Position numbers and translations under genes: made by a program
The notes under the pieces: model-generated
Databases searched by the model: none
Told to the model about the DNA's origin: nothing
Seen by the model: only the letters and a program-made list of their open reading frames with translations
From: Variovorax sp. PBL-H6
Lineage (GTDB): Bacteria > Pseudomonadota > Gammaproteobacteria > Burkholderiales > Burkholderiaceae_C
Direction of reading: 5' to 3'
Length of the DNA stretch: 64,000 nt
Assembly: GCF_901827155.1 (NCBI RefSeq)
Contig: NZ_LR594659.1
Span: 5,040,501 to 5,104,500 of the forward strand
Shown here: in pieces, positions 7,172-15,804 of the stretch
Layout: every line of letters starts with the position of its first letter
Position numbering within the stretch: the stretch's first letter is position 1

Positions 7172-10100
7172 GCCGGTGGGGCTGTAGCGCTTGCAGTTCA
7201 CGCGCCATTCGGTGCCATGCTGCTCGACGCTGCGCACCAGGCGACCATCCGCGTCATAGAACATCCCGGTCTGCTTGCCCATGGCATCGGTGAGCTGCGT
7301 GGGCCGGCGCTCGGTGTCGTAGAAGGTGGCGATGGTGTCGGTCACATCGGTGCGCGGCCCATCGACCCCGGTGAGGTTGCCGGTCACGTCATACGTGAAG
7401 CTGGTCGCCAGGTTCAGCTTGCCGGTGCCGCTGTCGACGGTGCTCGTCTGCGGCACGTACTTGTTGGCGGCGTTGTAGGTGGTGGCGGTCACCACCGTAC
7501 TGGTGGAGGTGGCTTTGATGGTCTTCAAGCTCGGCAGGTAGACGCTGGGGAAGCCGCTGGGCGTGAAGGCGGTGTAGGCGTAGGTGGTCTGCGGCAGCGC
7601 ACCGGCAGCATCGGCGGGCGCGGTGATGGTCAGCGGCAGGCCCTGCGCGGTGTAGCTATAGCTGGTGACCTTGCCCCGGGCATCGGTGGCGGTGGCCACC
7701 TTGTTGAAGGCGCTCTCGTAGGTAAAGCTCTGCACGCGGTTGGCCAGGCCACTGCCCGGCTTGGGGATGCTGGTGAGGGTCTTGACGTTGTGCGTGCAGC
7801 GCTTGTCTGCGCCGGCGCAGGGGGTGTCGTCGTAGATGTACTCGGTGGCATTGCCTTCAGGCAGCTGCTTTCGGATGAGGCGCGACTGGCCATCGTAGGT
7901 GTTGGTGGTCCAGTTGCCCGCGGGCGTGCTGGACTGGACGGTGTTGCCCTGGGCGTCGATGTAGTTGGTGCGCGCGGTGCCGCCCGGGCCGATCTCCTCG
8001 GTGCGGAAGCCGGCGAAGTAGTAATCGTAGGTCTTGCCGCGCGCATTGGTCTGGGCCTTGACGCGGCCCAGGCTGTCGTAGACGTTGGTGGCGGCAGCCA
8101 CCGTGGGGAAGCTCGGGTAGTACAGGCTCGTCATCTGGCCGGAGAGGCCATAGGAGAAGGTGGTGACCTGGCTCAGCGTGTTGGTGAAGGTCTTGAGGTT
8201 CGAATTGCCGTCATAGCCATAGCTCACGGAACGCGTTCCGTCGTTCACCTGGGTGATGCGTCCGCTGGCGTTGGTGAAGCTCAGCGTGCGGCCGAGGCTG
8301 TTCTGCACCTGGGTGAGGTCGTTGCCGGAGTAGCTGAACTTGGCCTGGACGCCGCTGGGCTCGGTGGAGGTTTCCGCCTTGCCCGCGGCGTTGAATTTGA
8401 GGACCGCGCGATTGAGCGTCTCATAGCTATAGGTGTTATCCGCGTTCCGGCTGAGCTTGACGGGCTTGCCCGGGGGCGGGTTGTAGCTGCCGTCGGGCAG
8501 CTTGACGAAGACCTCGCCGTTGAGGCCTTGGGTGACAACGACGGTGTTGTCGATGAGCTGGTCGCCGAACCAGCGCTGGCCGAGCGTGGCCGTCACGAGC
8601 TTGGCCAGCGGGCGCGCCGGGTCCATCAGGAGGTCGAAGGAGGCCTTGTGCTCGACGATGGTGCCCACGGCATCCAATGCGGAGTCTTCGCCCATCGCCT
8701 GGAACCCATCGGAGTTGACGGCGGCAGTGGCGTTGAAGTTGTGGGTCCAGCCCTTGCCGAGAGGGCCGTTCTGGTTGCGCATGCCGGAGCTGTACAGCCG
8801 CCTGAAGGACAGGCTCTGCGGGAAGGCGCCCACGCCGACATTGATGTCCTCGTGGTTGTAGAGGAAGTGGCCTTGCACCATGTCGATAGGGTCGCCGTAG
8901 GCAGAGCCCGAGTAGTTCTCGACCATCGGAGGCGAAGGCATGGCGGCACCGACGACGGTGTTGGCGAAGACGGCGGCCTGAGGCTGGGTTCCATAACCAC
9001 CGGACAGCCCATCGCTGATGACGGAGCCCAGGTAGAGGCCGGAGCCCACGGTGAAGTAGCCCGCACCGCTCCAGCTGTTCTCGGCGATGTCACAGCGCGC
9101 CGGCAGGATCAGGCGCAGGCCGGAGGCGAGATAGCTGCTGAAGTTGCCGAGACGCGCCCCGCAGTTCACGAGGTTGGGCTGCACGGCACTGGCGTAGTTG
9201 GCAGAGGTGGCGTTGTAGATGCGCTGGCCAGCAGCCGAGGCGAGATCGATGAGCTTCACCGTTGACACGGCCGGAACTCCAGTGGTCTGCTGCACCGCCG
9301 TGGACTCCAGGATGCTCAGGTGCATGGCCCAGTTGGCAAACGCGGCGCTCTCCTTGTCGGTGTTGCCCGCGAGGTTGGCCACGGCCAGCACGTTGCTGGG
9401 CAGGTCGACGTAGGCGCTGCCGGTGTAGCCCACGATGCCCACCTGGTGCTGGTGCAAGAGGGTGGTGTCGGCGATGCGCTCGGTGATGGTGCCGGCGTGG
9501 GTGTTCTGGGCGATCCACTGGGCGCCGATGACGCCCAGGGTGCTGCCCAGCAGCGGTTCGGAAGCGTCGGCGGCGCCGGAAGCCTTGAGGTCGCTCAGCG
9601 TCCTGCGGTAGTTCTCGGCGGGGCCTCGGCCTGCCGGACCCCAGCCGTTGGCGATCAGGAAGGTGTTGGTGCCGCCGCCCTTGATCCTCTGCGTGAAGCT
9701 GTGGTTGGCCCAGGTCGAGACGTAGGCGTTGTGGGTGACGGTGAAGGTGATCGAGGTGGAGGTACCGGGAGTGACTGCCGTGCCCGGTGCACCGGCGGCA
9801 ACGCCATCGAGCTTGAGGATGGGCTGGTTGGCACCGTTGTAGGTGAGGGTCAGGCGACGCCCGTAGATCGCATCGGACGTGTAGGTCTGGTCGATGCCCT
9901 GGTACTGCACGCGCAGCGTGGGCTTCATGTAGGCCGGGAGTTCGGCGAGTTCCTCACTGCCCCAGGCGGTGTTCTGGTAGGGCAGCGAGGTCTGGCGCAG
10001 GGCACCGTAGAAGGGAGTGATGGTCTTGCCGCCGAGGACATCGTCCAGGGTGCCAGCGGGCTTGTTCGCGCGCAGGTAAGTCGCCAGCTTGGTTGCGTAG

Positions 10101-11266
10101 CTGTTCAGGTTGTTGCGGATGTTCGCCCTGTTGAGGTTCTGGACGTAGTCGGCAGTGATAGTGGCGCCACTCTGGGCGGAGGACTGGTAGGTGGCGGCGT
10201 CGTAGCCGGTGGTGGCGGAGCTGGCGAGGTCGATGCCGCTCTTGAAGGTGTGAGGCTTGTAGCTGGGGTCGAAGACATACCAGCTGCCGTTGATCTTGGT
10301 CTTGACCCAGACGTGCTCGATGGAGACATCGGTCAATGCGGCCACGGTGCCGGGGCAGCTGCCGGCGGTGGTGGCGTTGATCTCGTAGACGGGGATCTGG
10401 GCCTGGCCCAGGAGCGAGAGGACACCGCAGGCATTGGCGGTGCTCACACCCCACCACTCGGCGAGTTGGGCGGCGCTGAGCTTGGCGATGCCGCGCACGT
10501 AGTTGGCCTCCAGGCCGGAGGCGCGCAGCAGTTCGACCATCAAAGTGGCCTGGTCGTGCGCGGTGGCCTGGTTGTCGAGGACGGCACCAAGAGCACCCTT
10601 CTGGATGCCGAAGGTGGGGTAGTACTCGACGTTGTTGCGCACGTACTGGTAGATGAGGTCGGGATGGTTGCGCAGCGACCGGGCGAGCTCGGCGATGGAG
10701 GCGGGGCCGGAGGCAGCGGCGTCGCCGGCGATCTTTGCGGCGGAGGTGGATCTCGAAGTCTTGCTGGTCTTGGTCGCCGTGGATGCCGCAGTGACGCCTT
10801 GATTGACGTTGGCCGGAAGGACTCTCGACTTCAGGACGCTTTGAGCATCGGAGAAGGTGACCGGGGGCATGTTGGCGCGAAGGACGCCGGGGGCGGGTGC
10901 GAATTCGCCGGGGGTGCTGCTGGTGCTGCTGGTAGCGGCTGCACCTCGCCCAGAGACATTGGCCTCCTTGGCACCGTCCTTGACCGCCTCGCGCCGCACG
11001 GGGTCCTTGGCGGTGGGAAGGTCCACAGCCTGGTAGCGCAGGGCGGGCTGGCCGCTTGCGAAGCTCAACGAACTGCCCGAGCCTGATGTGCTGGTGGAGG
11101 AGGAGCGCAGGCTGACACCGGACTTGGCAACCGGAACGCCGAGGGCGATTGCAGGCGGTGCAGCCTTGCGTGCAACGCCTCCCTGGATCTGTGCAGCCGC
11201 AATGCCGCCTGCAAGCGATGTGGCAACGACCACGGCAACGGCGCACGCGCGCGCGAGCTTGGACAT
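7169..11266 (-). CDS. Secreted YD-repeat (Rhs) protein, N-terminal part, ended by in-frame TAG
   Basis: These 1365 residues begin with a Sec signal peptide (MSKLARACAVAVVVATSLAG, cleavage near AAAQ). A Ser/Thr/Ala-rich linker follows, then a transglutaminase-like domain near 190-345 with HVW (His318) and a WYVFDPS stretch (Asp333). The usual nucleophile region reads ATAHDQATLM, without cysteine. Near 785-870 comes a DUF6531-type Rhs entry domain (DPIDMVQGHFLYNHEDI), then YD repeats to the TAG. The following codons continue the same YD-repeat pattern in frame, so the ancestral protein was about 2070 residues. Rhs repeats form a shell that encloses a C-terminal effector. A Sec leader instead of a type VI adaptor domain, and the adjacent gsp genes, suggest export by another route. 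Confidence 0.85.
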   Translation of the reverse strand: MSKLARACAVAVVVATSLAGGIAAAQIQGGVARKAAPPAIALGVPVAKSGVSLRSSSTSTSGSGSSLSFASGQPALRYQAVDLPTAKDPVRREAVKDGAKEANVSGRGAAATSSTSSTPGEFAPAPGVLRANMPPVTFSDAQSVLKSRVLPANVNQGVTAASTATKTSKTSRSTSAAKIAGDAAASGPASIAELARSLRNHPDLIYQYVRNNVEYYPTFGIQKGALGAVLDNQATAHDQATLMVELLRASGLEANYVRGIAKLSAAQLAEWWGVSTANACGVLSLLGQAQIPVYEINATTAGSCPGTVAALTDVSIEHVWVKTKINGSWYVFDPSYKPHTFKSGIDLASSATTGYDAATYQSSAQSGATITADYVQNLNRANIRNNLNSYATKLATYLRANKPAGTLDDVLGGKTITPFYGALRQTSLPYQNTAWGSEELAELPAYMKPTLRVQYQGIDQTYTSDAIYGRRLTLTYNGANQPILKLDGVAAGAPGTAVTPGTSTSITFTVTHNAYVSTWANHSFTQRIKGGGTNTFLIANGWGPAGRGPAENYRRTLSDLKASGAADASEPLLGSTLGVIGAQWIAQNTHAGTITERIADTTLLHQHQVGIVGYTGSAYVDLPSNVLAVANLAGNTDKESAAFANWAMHLSILESTAVQQTTGVPAVSTVKLIDLASAAGQRIYNATSANYASAVQPNLVNCGARLGNFSSYLASGLRLILPARCDIAENSWSGAGYFTVGSGLYLGSVISDGLSGGYGTQPQAAVFANTVVGAAMPSPPMVENYSGSAYGDPIDMVQGHFLYNHEDINVGVGAFPQSLSFRRLYSSGMRNQNGPLGKGWTHNFNATAAVNSDGFQAMGEDSALDAVGTIVEHKASFDLLMDPARPLAKLVTATLGQRWFGDQLIDNTVVVTQGLNGEVFVKLPDGSYNPPPGKPVKLSRNADNTYSYETLNRAVLKFNAAGKAETSTEPSGVQAKFSYSGNDLTQVQNSLGRTLSFTNASGRITQVNDGTRSVSYGYDGNSNLKTFTNTLSQVTTFSYGLSGQMTSLYYPSFPTVAAATNVYDSLGRVKAQTNARGKTYDYYFAGFRTEEIGPGGTARTNYIDAQGNTVQSSTPAGNWTTNTYDGQSRLIRKQLPEGNATEYIYDDTPCAGADKRCTHNVKTLTSIPKPGSGLANRVQSFTYESAFNKVATATDARGKVTSYSYTAQGLPLTITAPADAAGALPQTTYAYTAFTPSGFPSVYLPSLKTIKATSTSTVVTATTYNAANKYVPQTSTVDSGTGKLNLATSFTYDVTGNLTGVDGPRTDVTDTIATFYDTERRPTQLTDAMGKQTGMFYDADGRLVRSVEQHGTEWRVNCKRYSPTG

Positions 11267-11334
11267 GGGAACTCCCTGGGGTTTTTATTCGAGAACGGGC
11301 TGCACGCGCTTGGCGTGCAGCGGGAGCCGGCCGA

Positions 11335-11625
11335 CTACGACGAGGTGGCCGCGACCGAGCTGCGATTGCCTGCTGCGTCGTAGCTGTAGGTGATCGTGGT
11401 GGTGGAGGCGCCGTCGCTGTAGACGGCACTGGCCAGTCGGCCCAGGGCGTCGTAGCTGTAGCTCACGGAACCCGCGTTGGCAGGATGGCCTGCGAGCGCG
11501 GCGGCGCACAGGCAAGCGGCAAGAACTGTGCGGCTCAACATCCGTGTCGGCACATGGCGATCGGATGGCATCGGTGCGTGCGAGCTCGATGCATGCGCTG
11601 GCAATGCAGCGATCTTGTTCTTCAT
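11335..11625 (-). CDS. Miniature secreted YD-repeat protein
   Basis: This 96-residue protein starts at the ATG at 11623-11625, preceded by GGGAG. It has an N-terminal signal-like hydrophobic segment (RTVLAACLCAAALAGHPANA, roughly 29-48) and then only two YD-type repeats, YSYDALGRLASAVY and YSYDAAGNRSSVA. It lies 68 bases upstream of the giant Rhs gene on the same strand and is probably the first gene of that transcript. The repeats match those of the large protein in style. It could be an accessory to shell assembly, a truncated relic of a duplicated rhs gene, or a decoy. The function is unknown; the intact signal peptide and ribosome binding site favour expression. Confidence 0.65.
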   Translation of the reverse strand: MKNKIAALPAHASSSHAPMPSDRHVPTRMLSRTVLAACLCAAALAGHPANAGSVSYSYDALGRLASAVYSDGASTTTITYSYDAAGNRSSVAATSS

Positions 11626-11954
11626 GGGGGCTCCCGTTTTTTTGGTGTCGCGGACTGTAGTCGAGCCGACAGCAAGCAAAACTCGCTTTTTGTCGCGCAT
11701 TCTTCATGCGCGATCACCCGCAGACCAAGTCCCAAACCCATCGTCGATACCGATAAAACTTCCGGCTGAATTGCACGGACGCTCCCGCCTCGGTATCTTC
11801 GCGCCACCAAAAACAGGGAGAACCTGAACGACCGCTGGCTCCGGCCCGCGGTCGTTCCTTGTCATGCGAAATCGCTTGGACGTAAAGGCCACGAAGACGT
11901 GGCGCATCGCCCTGGACGCTCACTATCGGCCGGGCAGCCGCCGCGCTTCCTCCA
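11626..11954. promoter_or_regulatory. Divergent intergenic region between the Rhs operon and luxR
   Basis: About 330 bases separate the minus-strand mini-YD gene from the plus-strand LuxR regulator and must hold both promoters. It contains a perfect 9-bp inverted repeat at 11827-11856 (AACGACCGC and GCGGTCGTT around a 12-base loop) without a T-run, and a smaller CCACG/CGTGG repeat near 11888-11901. Either could be an operator. I see no convincing lux box. No gene of its own is apparent. Confidence 0.4.
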
Positions 11955-11969
11955 TTGAGCTGCAGATGC

Positions 11970-12695
11970 ATGAGGTCCGCTTTGCAGACATGGGCTGATG
12001 ACCTCATGGAGGCCTTCGATTGCTCTCGCGACGAACAACGGATATTCGCGCGGGTGCTCGCCGAGGCGAACCAGTTGGGATTCGAGCATTGCGCCTATGG
12101 CCTGCGCGCGCCGCTGCCCCTCACCAATCCGAAGGTCGTCATGCTCGACAACCATCCGCCGGCATGGCGCCGCCGCTACGAGGAAGCGGGCTACCTGGGC
12201 CTCGACCCGGTAGTGCGGCACGCGCGACACAGCCGCACGCCGATCATCTGGAGCGATGCGCTCTTCGCCGACGTCCCTGCCATGTGGGCGGAAGCGCGCT
12301 CATTCGGCCTGTGCCATGGGTGGGCCCAGTCGAGCCTGGACAGCCACGGCGTCGGCGGCATGCTCACGCTGTCGAGATCGACGCCGCCACTCACCGCGAA
12401 TGAACTGCACGCGAAGGAGCTGCGCATGCGATGGCTGGCCCATGCTTCCCACGTGGCGTTCTCCCGTGTGCTCGTCCCGCAAATGAACCCGTCGCCCGAG
12501 AAACCGCTGACGGAGCGCGAGATCGAGATTCTCAGATGGACGGCCGACGGAAAGACCACCCAGGAAACCTCGGACATCCTCCGGATCTCGATCGACACCG
12601 TGAACTATCACGTGAAGAACGCGATCTCCAAGCTCAGGTCGGCCAACAAGACAGCCGCCACGGTGCGGGCGGCGATGCTGGGTCTGCTGGGCTGA
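11970..12695 (+). CDS. LuxR-family quorum-sensing type regulator (orphan)
   Basis: This approximately 241-residue protein has an N-terminal autoinducer-binding domain and a C-terminal LuxR DNA-binding domain. The first domain shows the conserved W...Y...D pattern (WRRRYEEAGYLGLDPVV) and a tryptophan in PIIWSD, as expected for acyl-homoserine-lactone pockets. The C-terminal domain reads LTEREIEILRWTADGKTTQE through ISIDTVNYHVKNAISKL, the four-helix HTH signature. The ATG at 11970 is preferred; a TTG at 11955 and an ATG at 12006 are alternatives. No luxI-type synthase is in the window, so this is an orphan receptor that could respond to exogenous signals. Divergence from the Rhs operon suggests control of that locus, which is inference. 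Confidence 0.85.
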   Translation: MRSALQTWADDLMEAFDCSRDEQRIFARVLAEANQLGFEHCAYGLRAPLPLTNPKVVMLDNHPPAWRRRYEEAGYLGLDPVVRHARHSRTPIIWSDALFADVPAMWAEARSFGLCHGWAQSSLDSHGVGGMLTLSRSTPPLTANELHAKELRMRWLAHASHVAFSRVLVPQMNPSPEKPLTEREIEILRWTADGKTTQETSDILRISIDTVNYHVKNAISKLRSANKTAATVRAAMLGLLG

Positions 12696-12734
12696 TGCGC
12701 AAAGGCGCCCCGCATCAGGGCTGCAGGCGGCGCC

Positions 12735-13007
12735 TCATTGCACGAACATCAGGGCGAGCCGCTGCGCGGCGTGCTCCGCATCGCCCAGTGCATCGTCGGC
12801 CGTGCTGCGCAGCTCGGCGCAGACGTGAACGATGCGCTCCTGCGAGGCCTCGCGGATCTTCACCACGCCCGACCAGCCTCGCTGGTGCCGCTCGCAATCG
12901 AGCAGCATGGTCTGGCCGTGCGCATGGGCGAAGACGTCGAGGCGCTGCCGCCGCGTTGCGGGGCGGCGCCAGAGGCGGAAGCAGGAGCTCAACAGGGTGG
13001 TGATCAT
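12735..13007 (-). CDS. Small hypothetical protein
   Basis: This 90-residue protein has an ATG at 13005-13007 preceded by GAGG at suitable spacing. I do not recognise a family. It has a basic N-terminal third (RLWRRPATRRQR), a central DCERHQRGWSGVVKIRE stretch and an amphipathic C-terminal helix (LRSTADDALGDAEHAAQRLA). It is convergent with the luxR gene, and a TGATGCG/CGCATCA inverted repeat lies between them around 12693-12716. The opposite frames here look less gene-like. Moderate confidence that it is real. Confidence 0.45.
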   Translation of the reverse strand: MITTLLSSCFRLWRRPATRRQRLDVFAHAHGQTMLLDCERHQRGWSGVVKIREASQERIVHVCAELRSTADDALGDAEHAAQRLALMFVQ

Positions 13008-13196
13008 GACGGGCCTCGGTGAGGGCGGTCAGGACATTGAACGCCTCAGAGGCGGCGCGCGGAAGTGGCGAAAGTCACGTCCTGCCTGCCGGACGCAGGC
13101 ATGCGGCCAAAGCGTGCAAAACAACACGATCCTCAGTGGCATGCGTGCCACAGATCCGCGAGGGCGCACCTGGGCGTTGCGGCGGCAGGTGGCTAC

Positions 13197-14228
13197 TCAG
13201 TTGCCCCTCAGCACCCGCTGCGTCGGAAACAGCGACCACCCCCAGCGCCGTTGCGCGAAGCCCCAAAGCCCCTGCTTGAAGAAGATCGTCACCACGATCG
13301 CCAGCAGCCCCAGGCCCAGCAGGTACCACGTCCCGTAGTCACTCAGGAACTTGTTGAGCCCCCAGAAAAGCAACGCACCCACCAGCGGCCCCTCGATGCG
13401 CCCGATGCCGCCGATCACCACCATGAAGATCGCGAAGGCGGTCCAGTTCACGCTGAAGGCTGCGTCGGGGCTGATGCGCAGGTTGCCCACGAAGTAGAGC
13501 GCGCCGGCGAGACCGGCGCCGAAGGCCGCGACCACGTAGACCGCGAGCTTCATCCGCGCCACCGGAATGCCTTGCGATTCGGCGGCCACCTCGTTGTCGC
13601 GAATCGCGAGCAAGGCCAGGCCGCGCTTGCTGCGAAGAAACAGGTACACCAGCGCGACAGCCGCCACCACGCAGGCCAGCGCCATCCAGTAGGTGACGCT
13701 CTCGCGCGCTGACTTCCCGATGCCGCGCAGCGCGGTGAGGGTGGTTCCCGATCCGCCGCCCACGGCCGAGACGTTGGCGAAGCTGAGCCGGAACACCTCG
13801 GCAATGACCCAGGTGCCGATCGCGAAGTAGCCGCCGGAGAGCCGGAACGCGACGAACGACACCGGCACCGCCACCAGCGCCGCGGCCAGCGCGCCGAGGG
13901 GAATGGCGATGAAGGGATTCACCCCCGCGAAGTTGCCCAGCATGAGCATCACGTAGCCACCGAAGCCGAAGAAGGCCTGCTGTCCGATGCTGACCATGCC
14001 GCCGTAGCCTGCGAGCAGGTTCCACATGATCGCGAAGATGAGGTAGCACGCGATCTCGACGAACTCGCGCATCCAGCTGGATTCGCCCCAGAAAGGCAGG
14101 GTGGCGGCGATCAGGACGAGCACGATACCCGCACCCAGCGCAGCGCGGCTCGCAGCGGTGCTGCGCACCACATCGAATGCCGACAGCGTGGTGCTGGAGC
14201 TTGCAGCGAGGGGCGGGTTCCGGGTCAT
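13197..14228 (-). CDS. livM: Branched-chain amino acid-type ABC transporter permease LivM
   Basis: This 343-residue polytopic membrane protein is of the LivM family, with about ten hydrophobic segments and the typical NLLAGYGGMVSIGQQAFFG stretch near residues 70-90 that marks LivM permeases. It would form the translocation pore with LivH. It is the last gene of the catabolic operon and follows livH by a few bases. In this setting Liv-type importers usually carry aromatic acids or related compounds instead of amino acids. The substrate here is inferred to belong to the hydroquinone pathway upstream in the operon. Confidence 0.85.
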   Translation of the reverse strand: MTRNPPLAASSSTTLSAFDVVRSTAASRAALGAGIVLVLIAATLPFWGESSWMREFVEIACYLIFAIMWNLLAGYGGMVSIGQQAFFGFGGYVMLMLGNFAGVNPFIAIPLGALAAALVAVPVSFVAFRLSGGYFAIGTWVIAEVFRLSFANVSAVGGGSGTTLTALRGIGKSARESVTYWMALACVVAAVALVYLFLRSKRGLALLAIRDNEVAAESQGIPVARMKLAVYVVAAFGAGLAGALYFVGNLRISPDAAFSVNWTAFAIFMVVIGGIGRIEGPLVGALLFWGLNKFLSDYGTWYLLGLGLLAIVVTIFFKQGLWGFAQRRWGWSLFPTQRVLRGN

Positions 14229-14232
14229 GACA

Positions 14233-15093
14233 TCAGCCTCGTGTCTTGGGAAACAGGCCCTGCGGCCGAAGGACGAGCACGATCAGGAACACGATGTGCC
14301 CGACCCAGATGCCCCAGCCCGGATCGAGCCTGAAGCCGATCTGCTGCGTGATCCCCAGGATCATCGCGCCGGCCAGCGTGCCCCAGAACGAGCCCATGCC
14401 GCCGATGATCACCGCCTCGAAGGCAAAGAGCAGCAGCAGCGGACCGTCCGAAGGCGAGACGGTGGTGCGCATGCCCTGCAGCGCACCGGCGACGGCGATC
14501 AGCACGAAGGCGATGGCCGTCGCGAAGGCATAGACCTTCCGGGCGTCCAGTCCCATCAGCTCGGCGATCTCGCGGTCGTCCGACACGGCGCGAAAGGAGC
14601 GGCCCAGCGCGGTGCGCGCGAAGAGCCACTGCAACGCGGCGGTGGCGGCGACCGCCACGGCGAGGATCACCAGCGGCAGCACGCCCACCGAGAGCGAACT
14701 GCCGAGCGCGAGGCCCTGCGCGTTGAGGCCTCCGGTCTCGATCGATCGCGGGTCGGCAGAGAACAGTTCCAGCAGGAGGTTCTGGATCACGATCGAAAGC
14801 CCGAAGGTCACGACCAGCGACGGCAGCGGGTCCTTGCCCAGCGTGCCGTTGAGCACGTAGCGCTGCAGTGCGTAGCCGAAGCCGAAGGCCAACGGGAGCA
14901 CGCCCAACGCGACCATGAGGGGCGCGCCGCCCACCAGCGTGGTGCCGGCAACGACAGCAAACGCGCCAAGAATGATGAAGTCGCCCTGCGCGGTGTTGGT
15001 CAGGCGCATGACGCCGAACATCAGCGATTGACCAAGTGCGAACAGCGTGTACAAGCCGCCGAGGAGAATTCCCTGGAGGGTGGTTTCGATCAT
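14233..15093 (-). CDS. livH: Branched-chain amino acid-type ABC transporter permease LivH
   Basis: This 286-residue protein has about eight hydrophobic segments and the LivH hallmarks: GILLGGLYTLFALGQSLMFG at the N-terminus, then VMRLTNTAQGDFIILGAF, and a later FEAVIIGGMGSFWGTLAGA. It pairs with LivM as the inner-membrane part of the importer. It lies 9 bases downstream of livF and 4 bases upstream of livM, consistent with a single transcript. Confidence 0.87.
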   Translation of the reverse strand: MIETTLQGILLGGLYTLFALGQSLMFGVMRLTNTAQGDFIILGAFAVVAGTTLVGGAPLMVALGVLPLAFGFGYALQRYVLNGTLGKDPLPSLVVTFGLSIVIQNLLLELFSADPRSIETGGLNAQGLALGSSLSVGVLPLVILAVAVAATAALQWLFARTALGRSFRAVSDDREIAELMGLDARKVYAFATAIAFVLIAVAGALQGMRTTVSPSDGPLLLLFAFEAVIIGGMGSFWGTLAGAMILGITQQIGFRLDPGWGIWVGHIVFLIVLVLRPQGLFPKTRG

Positions 15094-15102
15094 GGTCCGC
15101 TC

Positions 15103-15804
15103 CTAGACGCCGAAGTAGGCCTGCGAGATCTGCTCGCGCGACAGCGCGTCGGAACGGCCGGTGAGCGAGACGCGACCCTCCTGCAGGCAGTAGATGCGCT
15201 GCGACACGCGCTGGGCCATGGTGACGTCCTGTTCGACGATCGCCACCGTCATGCCCTCGCCGGTGATCGCGGGCATGGCGGCGTAGATCTCGCGTATCAC
15301 GATGGGCGCCAGGCCGAGCGAGAGTTCGTCGCACAACAGCAGTTCGGGGTTGCTCATCAGCGCGCGGCCGAGCGCGACCATCTGCTGCTGTCCGCCCGAC
15401 AGCGCGGTGCCGGGGTCGTGGCGCCTCTCGGCCAGGATCGGAAACAAGCCGTAGAGGCGCTGCAGGTTCCAAGGGCCCTTGCGGCCGGCGAGGCCGCCGA
15501 TCAGCAGGTTCTCCTCGACGCTGAGGCTGGGGAAAAGGCGGCGCCCCTCAGGCACCATCGCCAGCCCGCGCTTGACGATCTCGCCGGGCGGCAGGCTGCC
15601 GATCGACTCGCCCTTGAAGCGCACCGCCTCGCGCGGGGCGCGCACCAGGCCCGTCAGGCACTTGAGCAGCGTGGACTTGCCCGCGCCGTTGGCGCCGATG
15701 ATCGCGACCAGTTCGCCCTGGGCGAGCGAGACATCGACACCGAACAAGGCCTGGGCGTCGCCGTAGAAGGCCTGGAGGGCTCGGGCTTCGAGCAACGCGC
15801 TCAT
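15103..15804 (-). CDS. livF: ABC transporter ATPase LivF
   Basis: This 233-residue cytoplasmic ATPase has Walker A GANGAGKST, signature motif LSGGQQQMVALGRAL and Walker B LLLCDELSLGL, followed by the H-loop region. The length and the MTVAIVEQDV stretch fit LivF. The ATG at 15802-15804 overlaps the livG stop, so a longer in-frame extension upstream is rejected. With LivG it would energise uptake through LivH/LivM. Confidence 0.9.
   Translation of the reverse strand: MSALLEARALQAFYGDAQALFGVDVSLAQGELVAIIGANGAGKSTLLKCLTGLVRAPREAVRFKGESIGSLPPGEIVKRGLAMVPEGRRLFPSLSVEENLLIGGLAGRKGPWNLQRLYGLFPILAERRHDPGTALSGGQQQMVALGRALMSNPELLLCDELSLGLAPIVIREIYAAMPAITGEGMTVAIVEQDVTMAQRVSQRIYCLQEGRVSLTGRSDALSREQISQAYFGV

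Noticed and set aside
5500..8900. Tandem DNA repeats or CRISPR array in the Rhs region
   Set aside because: The periodicity is at protein level (YD repeats of variable sequence and spacing); there are no identical direct repeats with unique spacers anywhere in the window.
7217..11086. Long plus-strand frames opposite the YD-repeat gene
   Set aside because: They are Val/Gly/Leu-repetitive mirror translations of the YD repeats and have no ribosome binding sites.
12693..12716. TGATGCG/CGCATCA inverted repeat as terminator of luxR
   Set aside because: The stem is real, but no T-run follows on either strand, so termination is not supported.
13136..13151. GTGGCA/TGCCAC hairpin after livM as terminator
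   Set aside because: The stem is short and there is no T-run on the minus strand; I would not call it a terminator.
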